A stretch of DNA of 64,000 nucleotides, taken from positions 10,124,001-10,188,000 of the forward strand of contig JAPQWV010000018.1 of assembly GCA_027422505.1 (NCBI GenBank). Direction: 5' to 3'. Below, piece after piece: positions 41,933 to 52,900 of the stretch. The notes beneath the pieces were generated by a model. It had not been told where the DNA came from. It was given only the letters and a program-made list of their open reading frames with translations, and did not search any database. The position numbers and the translations under genes were made by a program. The stretch is from Craterostigma plantagineum (Eukaryota > Streptophyta > Magnoliopsida > Lamiales > Linderniaceae). The first letter of the stretch is position 1, and every line of letters begins with the position of its first letter.

Positions 41933-43483
41933 TTACATTACCGAGCAGACACTTTCATCTTCCCCATACCGATCACCTTCTTCGTCGTCGTCGTCGCCAT
42001 TATCGTAAAAGTTAGCATCCACCGCAAAGTGCGTATACGTATTATAAGGTTGTAAAGGTGGCGAATAATAGTAATACGAATTAATAGCGCCAGCAAATGG
42101 CTCAGAATAAGCAGAGTTGTGTAGCTGAGGATGAGAGAAGTTGTGCTGTCGTGGAGTAGTTATTGGGATCTGATTCTTTCGATCATCGGTGAAAGGACGA
42201 GGATTATTGAGCATTGTAATAACAGTACCATTACTGTTGCTGGGATTCAATAATCCGCTGTTGGCAGGTGCACCGCCGTTAGGTGCTCCTCCGTCCGAGC
42301 CGCCGCTTCCCTTTTTCTTTTTCTTCTTTTTCTTCTTTTTGCCACCGCCGCCGATGTTATTTCCGCTCAGCTGAAAATTCGCCGGCGGAGGATTATTATT
42401 ACTATTGTTTTGTTTCTTGTTCTGATCTTCATCATCGTTGCCGTCTGAATTTGACGCGCCATTATCGTTGCCGTCCTTCTTATCAACGTCGGGACTTTGG
42501 AACATTCCATCATTTGGCGACGAATGTGGCACTGAATTTTCTGTCCAAAGCTCGGCTTGTTTTCCCGACTTAACGAGCTTCTTGATCAGCGTTTGGGCTT
42601 CGACGTTCCCCGTGACAGTAACTTTGTGTTGTTTCGAGTCTATCTCTATCTTATAAACTCCTGATAATAATAAATACAAGCAAAAGAATATAATATATAC
42701 TACTATAAAGAGTCCCATAAAAGCTATTGTTGGAAATATAATTTATAAACTTAAAAACTGATATTCTCTTTTAAAGGTTAGCCTTTTAGGTGAATTGGTC
42801 ATTTAGCATGGTATCAGAGCTCAGGGACCAAAAGTCCTGGGTACGAATCCTCACGACCACACATTCAAGAGAATTACACGTCTAAGGCTTGATAATAAAG
42901 ACATGAGACTAGACGTGAGGAGGCGTGTTGAAAATATAACGTATAAAATTAAAAAGTGATCCGCTCCCTTAAGATTAACATTTTGGCTGAAGTGGTCATT
43001 TTAACATGTTATGAAAGCTCAGAGACCGAAGGTCCTGAGGGCGAATCCTCACAACCACTCATTCAAGAAAATTACATGCTTAATAATAAAGAATCAGCCT
43101 AAACGTGAGGAGGCGTGTTAAAAATATAAACAGAATATTAACAAAAATGATTCCCTTAAAAATTAACCTTTTTAGGTGAAGTCGTTTAACATCTATGACA
43201 TAGGTGATGAAGACGGTAAGGAGATTAATTGCACACCTTCAATACTTTGAAGGACTTTCTTCACTTTCCTCTGGCAACCAACGCAGTGGATAGAAACTCT
43301 CAAGGCACATATCTGCACATCTTGCATGTACTAACACTGAGCAACAAAAAGAAAAAAAAAAGAAAAACAAAACTGAGAGAATGATTGTTCATTATTATTA
43401 TTAGTTATAACCGTGTAGGTGAGGGATGGTTCGAGTTTGTTGTTGCTGTCGCCAACTCCTGCTGCTGCCTCTTCTTTGTCCAT
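41933..43483 (-). CDS. Heavy-metal-associated isoprenylated plant protein (HIPP)
   Basis: Complete three-exon gene: exon 1 43,483-43,412 (24 codons), exon 2 43,312-43,237, exon 3 42,660-41,933, about 291 aa. The HMA domain spans exons 2-3: [47 protein letters not shown]-like (here [17 protein letters not shown]). CVGC is the metal-binding CxxC. An acidic/Asn linker, a run of ten lysines and a Tyr/Pro-rich tail follow. It ends CSVM, a CaaX box for farnesylation (cytosol to membrane/nucleus). Exon joints are in frame (GAAG|GAGTTT) with GT-AG introns. HIPPs act as metal chaperones or stress regulators. Intron 2 holds a TRIM element. The exon 1 donor and exon 2 acceptor are my best reading and could be off by a few bases. 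Confidence 0.88.
42728..43191 (+). mobile_element. Tandem TRIM element in HIPP intron 2
   Basis: Three short LTRs alternate with two internal regions: LTRs at 42,728-42,808, 42,926-43,006 and 43,116-43,191 (81, 81, 76 bp; TGTTGGAAATATAA...TTTAGCA type). Internal parts are 117 and 109 bp. The first internal part starts with a perfect Met-tRNA primer site, TGGTATCAGAGC (42,809-42,820); the second has a decayed version. Each ends GTGAGGAGGCG, a purine tract, before the next LTR. Flanks GCTAT (42,723-42,727) and TCTAT (43,192-43,196) resemble a 5-bp target duplication. There is no coding capacity, as expected for a TRIM. Confidence 0.85.
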
Positions 43484-43782
43484 GATATATTGTGAGTGAG
43501 TGAAGTAACTTATTACATCAATGCTCTTCTTCGCACTATAGAGAGACTTCTACACTTTGAGGTTAGGTAGTGGGAATATAGAGTGGTCGACTTTATCAGC
43601 TGTGGTTATACGAGCAGAAAGACCCAAATGCCCCTTATTATGTACTAGTTGAACAATGGAAAGGATAGAACGTCGACTGAACAAAAAAAGAATTTACTTT
43701 TATAAGTTGCAATTCTCAATCTACACGAGGGCATACCTGAGAGCCAAAATATAAAAGGAATAGTATCGAACTATCTTAATCA
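43484..43782. promoter_or_regulatory. HIPP upstream region
   Basis: The roughly 300 bp between the HIPP start and the Helitron-like end at 43,783. On the minus strand a CTCTATATTCCC box lies at about 43,576-43,587 and CTCTCTATAGTGCG at about 43,535, either of which could serve as a TATA element. If the Helitron assignment is right, all distal promoter sequence beyond 300 bp is transposon-derived. Confidence 0.4.
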
Positions 43783-44067
43783 TCATATACCTATAAAAGT
43801 TTGGATATGGAATTCCAAGCTAGGCTTATATGAGGCTTTATTTACGAATTGGCACCCCTCTAGCCAATTGTTATGTGACACATCATCATTATATGAGGGT
43901 TAATTGAGGTTTCATAAGTTGTAAAAATAATAACCATTTTAGCCCTTATGTGTGAGTGGAATTACATGACTAGCACAATTCGTTCCACGAAGATTTGGAT
44001 CCTTATTTGCAAAACAGTACTCCTCAGCTCCGCCAAACTCTTGGCCTTTCATTTCCTATTAACATAA

Positions 44068-44452
44068 GTCACCATAATCACAACTCCGCTCAACGGAGAC
44101 CAGGCCGGCGATTTCTCGATGTGGGCTACGCATCTACATAGCCCAGATCGACTTTCCCTCCGCCGAGGCTGGACTGTCAGAGGGTATCGAAAGCATAGAC
44201 ATGATCCGAAGCTCTAAAGACACCATGAAGTTCTTAAAGGCCGCTTCTTTCTTCCAAGAACGCCTCCGACGACTGCTGCAAGAACTCCGACCGTTCCCAA
44301 GCTGCCTCATCGCCGACATATGCTTTCCATGGGCCAGAAATCTTGCCGGAGAACTGGGCGTACCTCGAATCGCCTTCCACGGTATGTCTTGCTTCTCTCT
44401 TCTGTGCTGGCACATGCTCAGAATCCACGATAACTTCGACGAAATAGTGTAG
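44068..44452 (+). pseudogene. UDP-glycosyltransferase (UGT73-like) fragment
   Basis: N-terminal acceptor-binding part of a family-1 plant glycosyltransferase. VTIITTPLN is the end of the first beta-alpha unit; after a frameshift near 44,120 it continues RIYIAQIDFPSAEAGLSEGI, ESIDMIRSSKDTMKF, QERLRRLLQELRPFPSCLIA, DICFPWARNLAGELGVPRI and AFHGMSCFSLLCWHM, then stop at 44,450. These motifs match the UGT73 group, which glycosylates flavonoids and triterpenes. The C-terminal PSPG sugar-donor box is absent, so no activity is possible. Confidence 0.82.
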
Positions 44453-44464
44453 TGAGTTCAAGAA

Positions 44465-44974
44465 ATGGCCTCTACAATGGAAATCGAAGCTTCTCTGAAT
44501 CTGAGGAAGCAACTTGCTCTTGCTGTTAGAAGCGTTCAGTGGAGCTATAAAATTTTTTGGTCTCTTTCTTCCTCACAACCTTGGTAAAAGATCGAATCTT
44601 TCTTACAGAGTTTTCCATTATTTTTCTGGGTTGTTTTTGTGCCTCCGTTTATTGGTTTATCAGTTTATAACCCGAATAAAGAAAGCCTACTGATTCTTGA
44701 GAAGCTTATCTGTGAAAAGAAGCAGTATGTTATCACCTGCATCTGATTTTGACTGATAAAATATTACTGAATCATCATCAGTGCGCTAAAATGGGACGAT
44801 GGGTACTACAACTGCGAAATTAAGACGAGAAAAACAGTTCAACAAACCATAGAATCAAATTCAGACAAAGAAGCGATCAGCTGAGGGAACTCTTCTCTTC
44901 TCTTTCGATCGGCGAGTTTGAGGAAAGCTCTGAAGCTGATACAAGGCCAATAGCATCTGCATTATTGTAGTAGT
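44465..44974 (+). pseudogene. bHLH (GL3/EGL3/TT8-type) N-terminal fragment
   Basis: Two exons of a subgroup-IIIf bHLH regulator, which acts with MYB and WD40 partners on anthocyanin and epidermal cell fate. Exon 1 (44,465-44,583) reads LRKQLALAVRSVQWSYKIFW, SLSSSQP, ending at GTAAAAG. Exon 2 (from 44,782, after CATCATCAG) reads ALKWDDGYYNCEIKTRKTVQ; a small indel then moves the frame to DQLRELFSSLS and a stop near 44,972. This is the MYB-interaction N-terminus; the bHLH domain itself is absent. The splice phase across the intron is conserved. Confidence 0.82.
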
Positions 44975-45209
44975 TTTAAGAAGAATCTGCCAAGTGGATT
45001 TAGTACATGAGGGGATGGGACAAAGAGGCTGAGAACGCATCTATGGGGATTCTATGTTCCAGTTGGTTTTCATGGAAGGTGTTTCTTGAGCTTAATTTAG
45101 CCATGAATTCGTGCTCTTAGTTCAATTCTTACAAGTTGTGTGAAATCATTTTTTTATATGAATATTTTGAGTAATTTGTATGTAATTTACGTAATGCACG
45201 GGAAGAGGT

Positions 45210-46570
45210 GATAGGGCTGTTTTGAAGATACTGAAACACGAAGTACTTCTCCATGATGCAAGTTACTTTGGTTGTATCCAATTGTTGGGTCAAGAGGTTG
45301 AACTTCTAACTTACCATGAAATTATTCTTTATACATGTTAACATTTGTTTACAGCGTGTGGCTCATATTGTCAATGCACTATTTTCATTTCTTTCTTAAA
45401 ATATTTAGTTGCCCTGTTCTTTTTTTTTTACTTCTCAGGACACTTTAGTCTCCATCTTAGGTTCTGTCTTGGAACCTTCTCCGTCAGTTCATTGCAATGA
45501 ATTCTGTGGATATTCTCGCCGGCAAAATATTTGTAAGTGCTATGGTAAATGAAGCTTCTTTCACTATTTAATTTAAATTATTAGTATTGTATCTGCTACT
45601 GCTGCCTTGCCAATGACCTGGGACTTCTGAGTATCTTAAATTTGTTTTTTTTGGGCAATTTTTATAGCTTCATCACCCTGAAAAATTAAATAGTACGCCT
45701 ATAGCTCCAGTGACCTACATGTGGAGGCCTTCATTCTCAGCTGTTAACGAGGAAAAGAGTTGCGTCAATGCTGATCATGGAGAAGGGATGATTGGTGATG
45801 ATAAAGTTATTCGCCAGCTTTGGATATGGATACATGCTGCTGCTTATAAGGAAGCATATGATGCTTTGAGTTTGGCATGCCAAAAGCAGGCAACTGTGTT
45901 TCCAATTTCAGAAAATTGCTATTAATGTATCCTCTTGAGTAGTGGGGACCACTGTATGTTGCCTTCTGATATCCACTGTTTCATGGTGTTTTCTTTAACA
46001 TCGTACATGTGATGCATGGGTATCCCTCGAAAGCACCAGTATTACTGTTATGAGTTTTTTGGAAGCATCTGTTAAAATAAACTTTTATTGCAGAAGGAGA
46101 TGTCCAATTGCTCAGCTGGATGTCTTTCCCTTCGGGACACCTTGCGAAACTAGACTTGATGGGGTCGAAAGTGTTGCACTGCTGAAGCTGTTCCCAAGAA
46201 ACCGAGAAGCTCCCAGGTGTGCTTTGAGGCCCCATATAAAGATCATATGGATGGTACAAATGTATTGAATGAGCAACACTGCGTTCAAGAAGCTGGTGAT
46301 CTTTGTCTACTGGAAAATGCTGTCACCATTGTTGTGCCTCTAAGTACGGTTCCTGATAATAATTCAGGTATTTTCTTAACCTCCATGTTTTAGAATTTTT
46401 GTGGTGACATTACTTCAATTTTCGTTAAGCATTGCCTTCTTTTTGGTTGTTATAGACAAAAAAACCAATCTCTTTTCTTTTTCCGGTTTTCTGAAGCAGA
46501 CCCTTCTATAAGGAGAGATACAAGAGCAGCGAATGCTGATATGTCAAAAGCAGAAGTGAAATATTATTGA
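45210..46570 (+). pseudogene. POP1-like (RNase P/MRP subunit) fragment
   Basis: At least five exon pieces of plant POP1, a protein of nuclear RNase P and RNase MRP. 45,210-45,296: DRAVLKILKHEVLLHDASYF. 45,439-45,532: DTLVSILGSVLEPSPS. 45,668-45,889: APVTYMWRPSF, RQLWIWIHAAAYKEAYDALS, LACQKQ. 46,094-46,367: GHLAKLDLMGSKVL, later KDHMDGTNVL. 46,500-46,570: DPSIRRDTRAANADMSKAEV, stop. A frameshift near 46,135 disrupts exon four. Acceptors such as TTCTCAG and TTTTATTGCAG are kept. It is the longest cargo piece in H2. Confidence 0.75.
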
Positions 46571-46607
46571 CTGCTATTACCATCAACAATGTATGACCGT
46601 TTAATCT

Positions 46608-46920
46608 TGTTGGCCCTTTTATTACCAAATAAGGATCAAAAGAAAGGTTTGAATGTGTAAAACGTGATGAACACCTTGAGTGCGTGTTAGTGTGTGGTTT
46701 TCTAAAGAAAAGTACAAGATGGCTTACCTTTTTAATTCTTTTGGTAAAACCCTAATTAGGGAAAGTGGGGCTTTATATATCACAAGTATTTGGTATATTA
46801 AAACCCAATACAAAACTATGACTTAATACCATAAGTTACCCCAAACTACTACAACCCACTTAATAAACATGTTAACCCAAGATTACTTTAAATAAAGGAT
46901 GCTACAAAATATTCCTAACA
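46608..46920 (-). repeat. 313-bp 3' LTR of minus-strand retroelement
   Basis: On the plus strand TGTTGGCC...CCTAACA; on the minus strand it begins TGTTAGGAATATTTTG and ends GGGCCAACA. A TATA box, TATATAAAG, lies at about 46,772-46,780 on the minus strand. It follows directly after the polypurine tract at 46,921-46,931, as a 3' LTR should. The partner 5' LTR was not found in this window, so the element must be truncated or its 5' part lies beyond element E. Confidence 0.85.
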
Positions 46921-46931
46921 ATCTCCCCCTT
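46921..46931 (-). promoter_or_regulatory. Polypurine tract
   Basis: Minus-strand AAGGGGGAGAT directly beside the LTR start TGTTAGG. Its first two bases are part of the TAA stop of the accessory reading frame (46,930-46,932), so coding runs right up to the plus-strand primer site and there is no 3' spacer. Confidence 0.88.
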
Positions 46932-49900
46932 AGCATCCTTTTCCCTTTGGCGTTCTTGGTGTCTTCTTCTTCTTGGGTTTCTCCACGGTATAGACCGATT
47001 TCCTGAGTCCAAGTCTGAACTCGTATGATCGTATCGTTCTTCGTAAGGAAATTCGATCTGAGATGATGTTGATCAGCTTCTCGTACTTCTCCTGTACCTC
47101 TGCTTCTTTGAACCTTAGCTGCTCCAGAATCCTTCCGAGTTTGCTTCGAATAATTAGCAGCGTTCCATCACTGAATTTGGCAATCTCGGATGTTTTCATC
47201 AGTCTCTTTTCTCCTTTGTAGTTGGTGTAGACCACTGATGGATCGTTGTCTTCATTGATTATGTGACCTTCACCAAGACTTGGGTCTGAGACTTCAAAGG
47301 ATGGCTTTGTCAGGTTCACCCTTTTCATGTTGCTTTCTACCGCCATTTGAAGATCGTGAGTCGAATTGAACTTTGATTTGGCGCATCATGAATCGCTTAA
47401 GAGCGACGTATCCCACTCTTAAGTCTGGATTTTGGAGTGTTCCAAGAAATCTGAAGCTTCCCAGTATCTGATCAACGTCTTCACCTCTGATGTATGAGAG
47501 ATCCCCTTCAGTTAGCTCCTCGATTGTTCCATCTTCTCGCTGCACTTTGTAGATAGGATACTCGTAGAAGTTGAGACGACCTCGCCGTACTCCTAAGATT
47601 TTGCTGATTCTGGCTCTTTCCTTCTCTTCTCTTCTAAGAGTGTCAACGTTAGTATCCTTTCCCCTCCACACAAGTCCTCTACAAAGAGAGAGCAGGTATC
47701 GTACAGCGGTTGGTCTCGGGAGATGAGTTAGTCCTCTTCGATCAAGCTCGTCTAACTTCTTGATCCTATCTTCATTCCTCCAGATTCTTCTCCGTATCTC
47801 TTCTTGATATGGAGCGATCACTTTGACATTTTCCCACGGTGGCTTCTGTTCTTCTCCTATCTTCGACTTCGAGGGGGGCACTCCTCATTGACGACGGCGT
47901 GTTTGAGAAGCTCGGGAAGTTCTGGAATGTCTGCTTCGTAGTCTTCTCCTTCCTCGAGTTCATCTTCGTCGATAAGGGTCATGCTAACATTTGCCTTCAT
48001 CAGGAAGTATCTGGCATTGTCCAGTAAGCCCTTGGCCAAGGCGGATGCATCGGCTTTGTTAACCAGTCGTCGTTGAAGATGTATTTCTCTACTGTTGTGT
48101 GTGGGTTATAAAGTGTTTCGAGAGATACGATAAGTTCATTTGACTGGAGGGATAGGATGGGAGAGGATGGAGATATCGAAGGGCTGTCTTGGCTTGTGGG
48201 AAGAGGAGGTGAGAGGCTCATAGCTGGTGAGGAGGACTGTTGGGTTGTTTTGGTGGTAGTTCGGGTTGATTTTCTTGTTTTTGTGGGTGTAGGTGTTTTT
48301 TTTTGGTGGGTGTTTGGGTGGTTCTAGGCTGTGTCGGCGGTGGTTGAGGCCCTGTGTCTTGTCTCGTCTCCCCCTCGGGACGACCCCCACCGTCAGGGTT
48401 GTCACGTGGTTGATGTGATGACTGGGCCTCGCCTGGGTTTGTAGGTGTGAAAGGTAGCTCAAGCCGTCTGAGGACCTCCGCTTCAGACGCTGTTAGCTTT
48501 GGTGCAGTGCGGAGTCGAGGCAGCAGGACGTCGATGAGTTCCGTGATAGGAACGTTCCACGGTCCGCCGTCGGCGTCAGTAGAGGGATCGGCTTGTGAGG
48601 GTGCTTCTTCGGTGACGGGGGCTTCGCTTTTATCCCGAGAGGACGTCCCAATGGCATTGTAGACTTGGGTCATTATTGTGTCCTCGAGATCTTTTCTGAG
48701 CGCAGCGAGTCGATCTTCCAGCCTCGCCTCCGTCACGTACGGGGAAAATAACCGTACGGAGTCACTAAGACGTTCCGTCGTCACAACATCAGTAGAGGAT
48801 AGTGATGTGCCGCCCGTTTGCACAGGACTTGAAAGACCGAGGCCACGTAGGCTCATCGTTGACATCAAAGCTGAGACAGACTCAGATTGATGGCCCAAGG
48901 TCGTAGCTGCAGTGACGGTCACTACGTTGGGACTTCCGCTCTGTTCCGTACTAGACTCTAGTACGGAGACATCATGGAGCGTTCTGTCTAGATCACTGAG
49001 ATCTAGAGGTGCAGAAACTAGACTAAGTGTCCTAGATAATGGAACAATTATGGATGGTGACGGCACTAAACTAGGCGTGATCAAGGAAGCTGCAGTCTGA
49101 GGCTGAGGACTGCTTGATACATCAACCCCCTCCGAGCGAGGTAGTGATGGATGATGTGGCACCTCGTGTGTTTGTGAACAGTCATCTGTTGGGAGATGAT
49201 TGAGTGGCTAGGGAGGGTAGTTTGCGCGATTGGACCTGATGTCGCGACTTCTACTCGGGGGAAGACAAAGTCAACCCTGTACCTATGGGTTCGGCCCGAC
49301 TTGTTTGTGGACTAGTTGGCTGAGGAATACGGTCGTGTTTTTGTTCAGTACGCCGTTCCTGTTGACTGCTTATGTCATCCCCTTTGGATTTTCTCTTTTG
49401 TTTTGGCTTTGGGGATGAAGAGCTTCCTAGACCTATATTTGGCTGTGGGGGTTGGCTTGTCCCTGGGTTAGGTTCAATTAAGTTGTGTTGAACCATGGGA
49501 ATGATCAAGGTTGTTGGCTCGTAGGTATTTGAGGAGCTCCGGCTCATTTGAATCGAGGAGGCGAAGTAGGTAGTCTGGTATGATCAAGGCCTCCTGATCG
49601 ATTTTGCTCTTTGTGGATTGAATTTTTATGAGCTTTTGAGATTGATAGCCCTCGTCCCTGGGTCTGCGTTCGATTTCGGGATGAAGATCCACGAAATGTT
49701 GGACGGTGACAGGTAGCCACCGTATGTAAGGAAGCACCGGCTTCGTGGATCCAAGACCTTGCCTTCGTAGTTGATCAAGGATGTCAGTCTAGATTAGTTG
49801 GGCAACATTATAATTTCTGTTGAAGACGATCCCATGGAAGATTAGCATGATGTTCCGGTTGCATTTGTCGGACCCGGAGTGCTTTGGCGAGAGGCATTTG

Positions 49901-52900
49901 TTTACGATCAGAAAAAGGGTCCTCCAAGGTCCAGGGATGTCTTTGGCCGTGAAGTCAGGGAGGTGACTGGAATTTTGGGCGTTAGGTTTGTGGCCCATGA
50001 ATAGGAAGTCCCTGATCAGGTCATCGTTAGATGGGTGGTGGTCATATATTAGTGAGTATGGGAGGTTCAGTATGGATTGAAGGATGGTTAGGGTGAGGAC
50101 AACTATAGTGTTGTCGATTTGAGCGGAAAGATGAGTGGTTTTGGGGTTGTTGGTTGGGTTATGAAGGGTAGACCAAAATTGTTGCACATAAACTTCAGGG
50201 ACTACCTCGGTGATGTTTAGGGCGGTTTTTAGAGGGTGGTTTGTGTAAGACCCATAAAAGTATTTAATACGGGGTTCGACTTTATTAATTATGCAATTTT
50301 TGTAACTTGGAAATTTGATGAGAAATTTAAGAGTTCTGAAATGAAAATATATATTGTGACAGTTTCGAATTATTTTACAAGCTCAACAAAGGAATAAGCC
50401 GAAATTAGTAATAATAACACATTTAAATTGAGCCATAATTGATTGAACTGAATTAATATAAAGGTCCAAACTCTCGAAAATAGGCCTTGTTAATATATTG
50501 CTTAAGGCTGAAGTAAATAAGAGTAACCACCTTGTCATGTCCCTCACGAAACCCAAAGAAAGCCATGTATATCTTGAACTCCTTTAAGAGTAAGTTTGAG
50601 GGCTTTAGTACGAGAACAAGAAAGGGAGAAAAACCAAGTGGGAGTAAGTACAAAACTATACCATGTACGAAAGAAAATTTCACCAAAAACAAGGGAAAAG
50701 TCTCAGTAAGATTAGGATCACAGCACAACTCGAAACCTAAACGGGAGGTATACTTACGTATTACAAATTGTATATTAGGGAAGAGTATTTTCGGCGTTTG
50801 TATTGTGTAGGTGATTTCTATATCTATCAAAAGTGAACTATGTGACATAACGTGATTTATGTGAGGTACTTGATTTATGTGAATATTATATGGCTGTTAG
50901 ACATTATTTCGAGTGTTAGATGCGTTTGGAAACCATATTTTTGAGCTTAAGTATATGCTAATATTTTATGCTAAGTGTTGTATGTTGGTTGAGAAGTTTT
51001 CGGCATCAGATTGATACTTGGAACATTAAAAGGTGGGTGGTATGTTAATAGTTAGGGTTCGAACTATTTTAAGTATAGGAAATCTTTGGTAATTTAGGAC
51101 TCTGTAAACTTGATGTTTTTGGCAGTTGTGTTAATTAAGGAATAAATTTGGAGTTATATTTTCACCATTGAAAGTTTTCGGGGCTTAATGTAGGTATCAG
51201 TTAACTATTGAGTATAAGAACGTTTTCGTGAAAGTGCTTAGTATAAATATTATATATAGAGTATTGTTTTCGATGCTGAGTTAGTATAGGAATCAATTTA
51301 GTTATTTCACTTAAAATATTTTCGTGAACTATATATATTAAGTGTTAAAGGATGAATGATGAAATCATGTTTGTGTATGTGTGCTGATATGTGTCTTGAA
51401 AAACTTTCGGCGTGTGATTTGATGTGGAAATAATTTCAGTAATAACATGAGAAAGTCGATAGTTGCATGTTTGGATAAAGGGAACAACTTTGGTACTTAA
51501 AGAACGTTTTCGACACTTGGAATTTGATTGGTAGAAAGTTTTCGTAACCTATGTTTTAATATTATTAAGTTTTCGGCATATATACACTTATTTAAGAGTT
51601 TTTGGCTGTCACGAGAAATGTTTTCTGCATTTCAGAGGTTTTCATTATTTTATAAGTTTTCGGCATTCATTCAACAAATTGGGTATTCTTGTTAGACATA
51701 TTTTCGACATTATGCATGTGAGTTTGAAGTTTTCGGCACCGCTTGCAAGTTCTCGGCGTTCATAGCGAAGTTTTCGATATTTTCACTTCACCAAAGTTTT
51801 CGGCACCACTTAGGGTTTTCGGCATTACCATACAGTTTTCAATATTGCTATGAAGTGTCCCATTATTTTCATATGTTTTCACTATTTAGTTAGTTTTCGA
51901 TATTTTAGGGTTTTTTAGGCTTTTCGATATTTTTAGGATTTTCGATAGTTAGGGTTCGAGGAAATTTTTAGACTTACATGACTTAGCAAATGTACTGATA
52001 TGATAATATTTACACGTTCAGAGGTTCGACCCAATACGGAATTTATCAGGTTATCTGGCTGTCAGGAGGACAGGTAGGTGAATTTTCATCTACAACGCGT
52101 AAACACCAATGTGATATTTATGTGAATTTATGTGCTTCGATGAATTATGTGATTTATGTGTTTACGTGCGTTTTCATGTAGCATCATGTTACCATGTATT
52201 ATTATGTTAAATATCTGCAAGTGCATTACACGTCATTTTACGGAGTGTACCGTGGTGGAACGGTGGTACTGTATTGTACCTATTGAGTGTGTAGCCGATT
52301 TGGCTGTCGACCCGTAGAAGAGTCATGTGAGTGTGGGCATCTGCTGTGCATCAGTGCCTGTGACGGTGAGCCATTGGCCCGTTGGACATTATGCGGCAGA
52401 CTGCGGGCGACCTAGAAAGGAACGACTTGGGACATCGCCAAGTAGACTAGCTAGTGTAGGCCACGCTGTCGCATGCGGGAGGAGGCGACCTGGAGGGTGC
52501 GACCTGGGTACCCTTACGGGACCTGGTGTAGGCAACCAGCGTAGGCACCGCATTCGGCAGAAGAGGCGACCTGAGAGTGTGACCTGATATGGCTCAGGGA
52601 GCTGCTCGGTGTAGGCCACTGCCGTAGTGTTGTGATCGTGTTGTGGTAGTGTTCGTGATCGTGGTAGTGATTTCGCATGATGGTGCACAATATGGAGCCC
52701 AGGGCCCGTTGCGAGGTGGTGAGTGTATCCTGGTTGTGATGAGCGATAGTGAGTGGCATTGCATTAGTGAGAATTGGGGGTGGGTGAACATGAGCGAGTC
52801 ACACGTGCATGCATTATTTCACCTACTGGGCAATAGCTCAGTGTTTGCGTGTTGTAAGTAATCGACGATCGAGGCTGGCTATCGGAGCTTCTTGAGGGCG

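Larger units (their letters stand above)
43783..46607 (+). mobile_element. Helitron-like element H2 with three captured genes
   Basis: Starts A|TCATATACCTATAAAAG at 43,783; the next about 110 bp aligns with the H1 terminus (TAGGCTTATATGAGG, TTTATTTAC, then CCCC). It carries fragments of a UGT73-like gene, a bHLH gene and POP1, all in the element's orientation and with introns kept. The right end is not visible: POP1-like exon sequence runs to 46,570 and the LTR of another element starts at 46,608. The 3' end is either beyond that nested block or lost. No Rep/helicase. Confidence 0.6.

Noticed and set aside
42189..42374. Phe-rich reading frame on the plus strand
   Set aside because: Antisense of the poly-lysine run in the HIPP exon.
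42806..42855. tRNA gene (GGTATCAGAGC...GGTACGAATCC looks like tRNA boxes)
   Set aside because: It is the primer binding site and adjacent internal sequence of the TRIM; no cloverleaf can be closed and no full acceptor stem is present.
40279..43783. A single DNA transposon with terminal inverted repeats enclosing the HIPP gene
   Set aside because: The homologous ends point outward, so similarity extends away from the HIPP island (left of 40,279 and right of 43,783), and no target duplication flanks the 3.5-kb interval.
52327..52861. His-rich and Arg-rich frames
   Set aside because: They lie in the GC-rich part of the solo LTR, with no homology or context.
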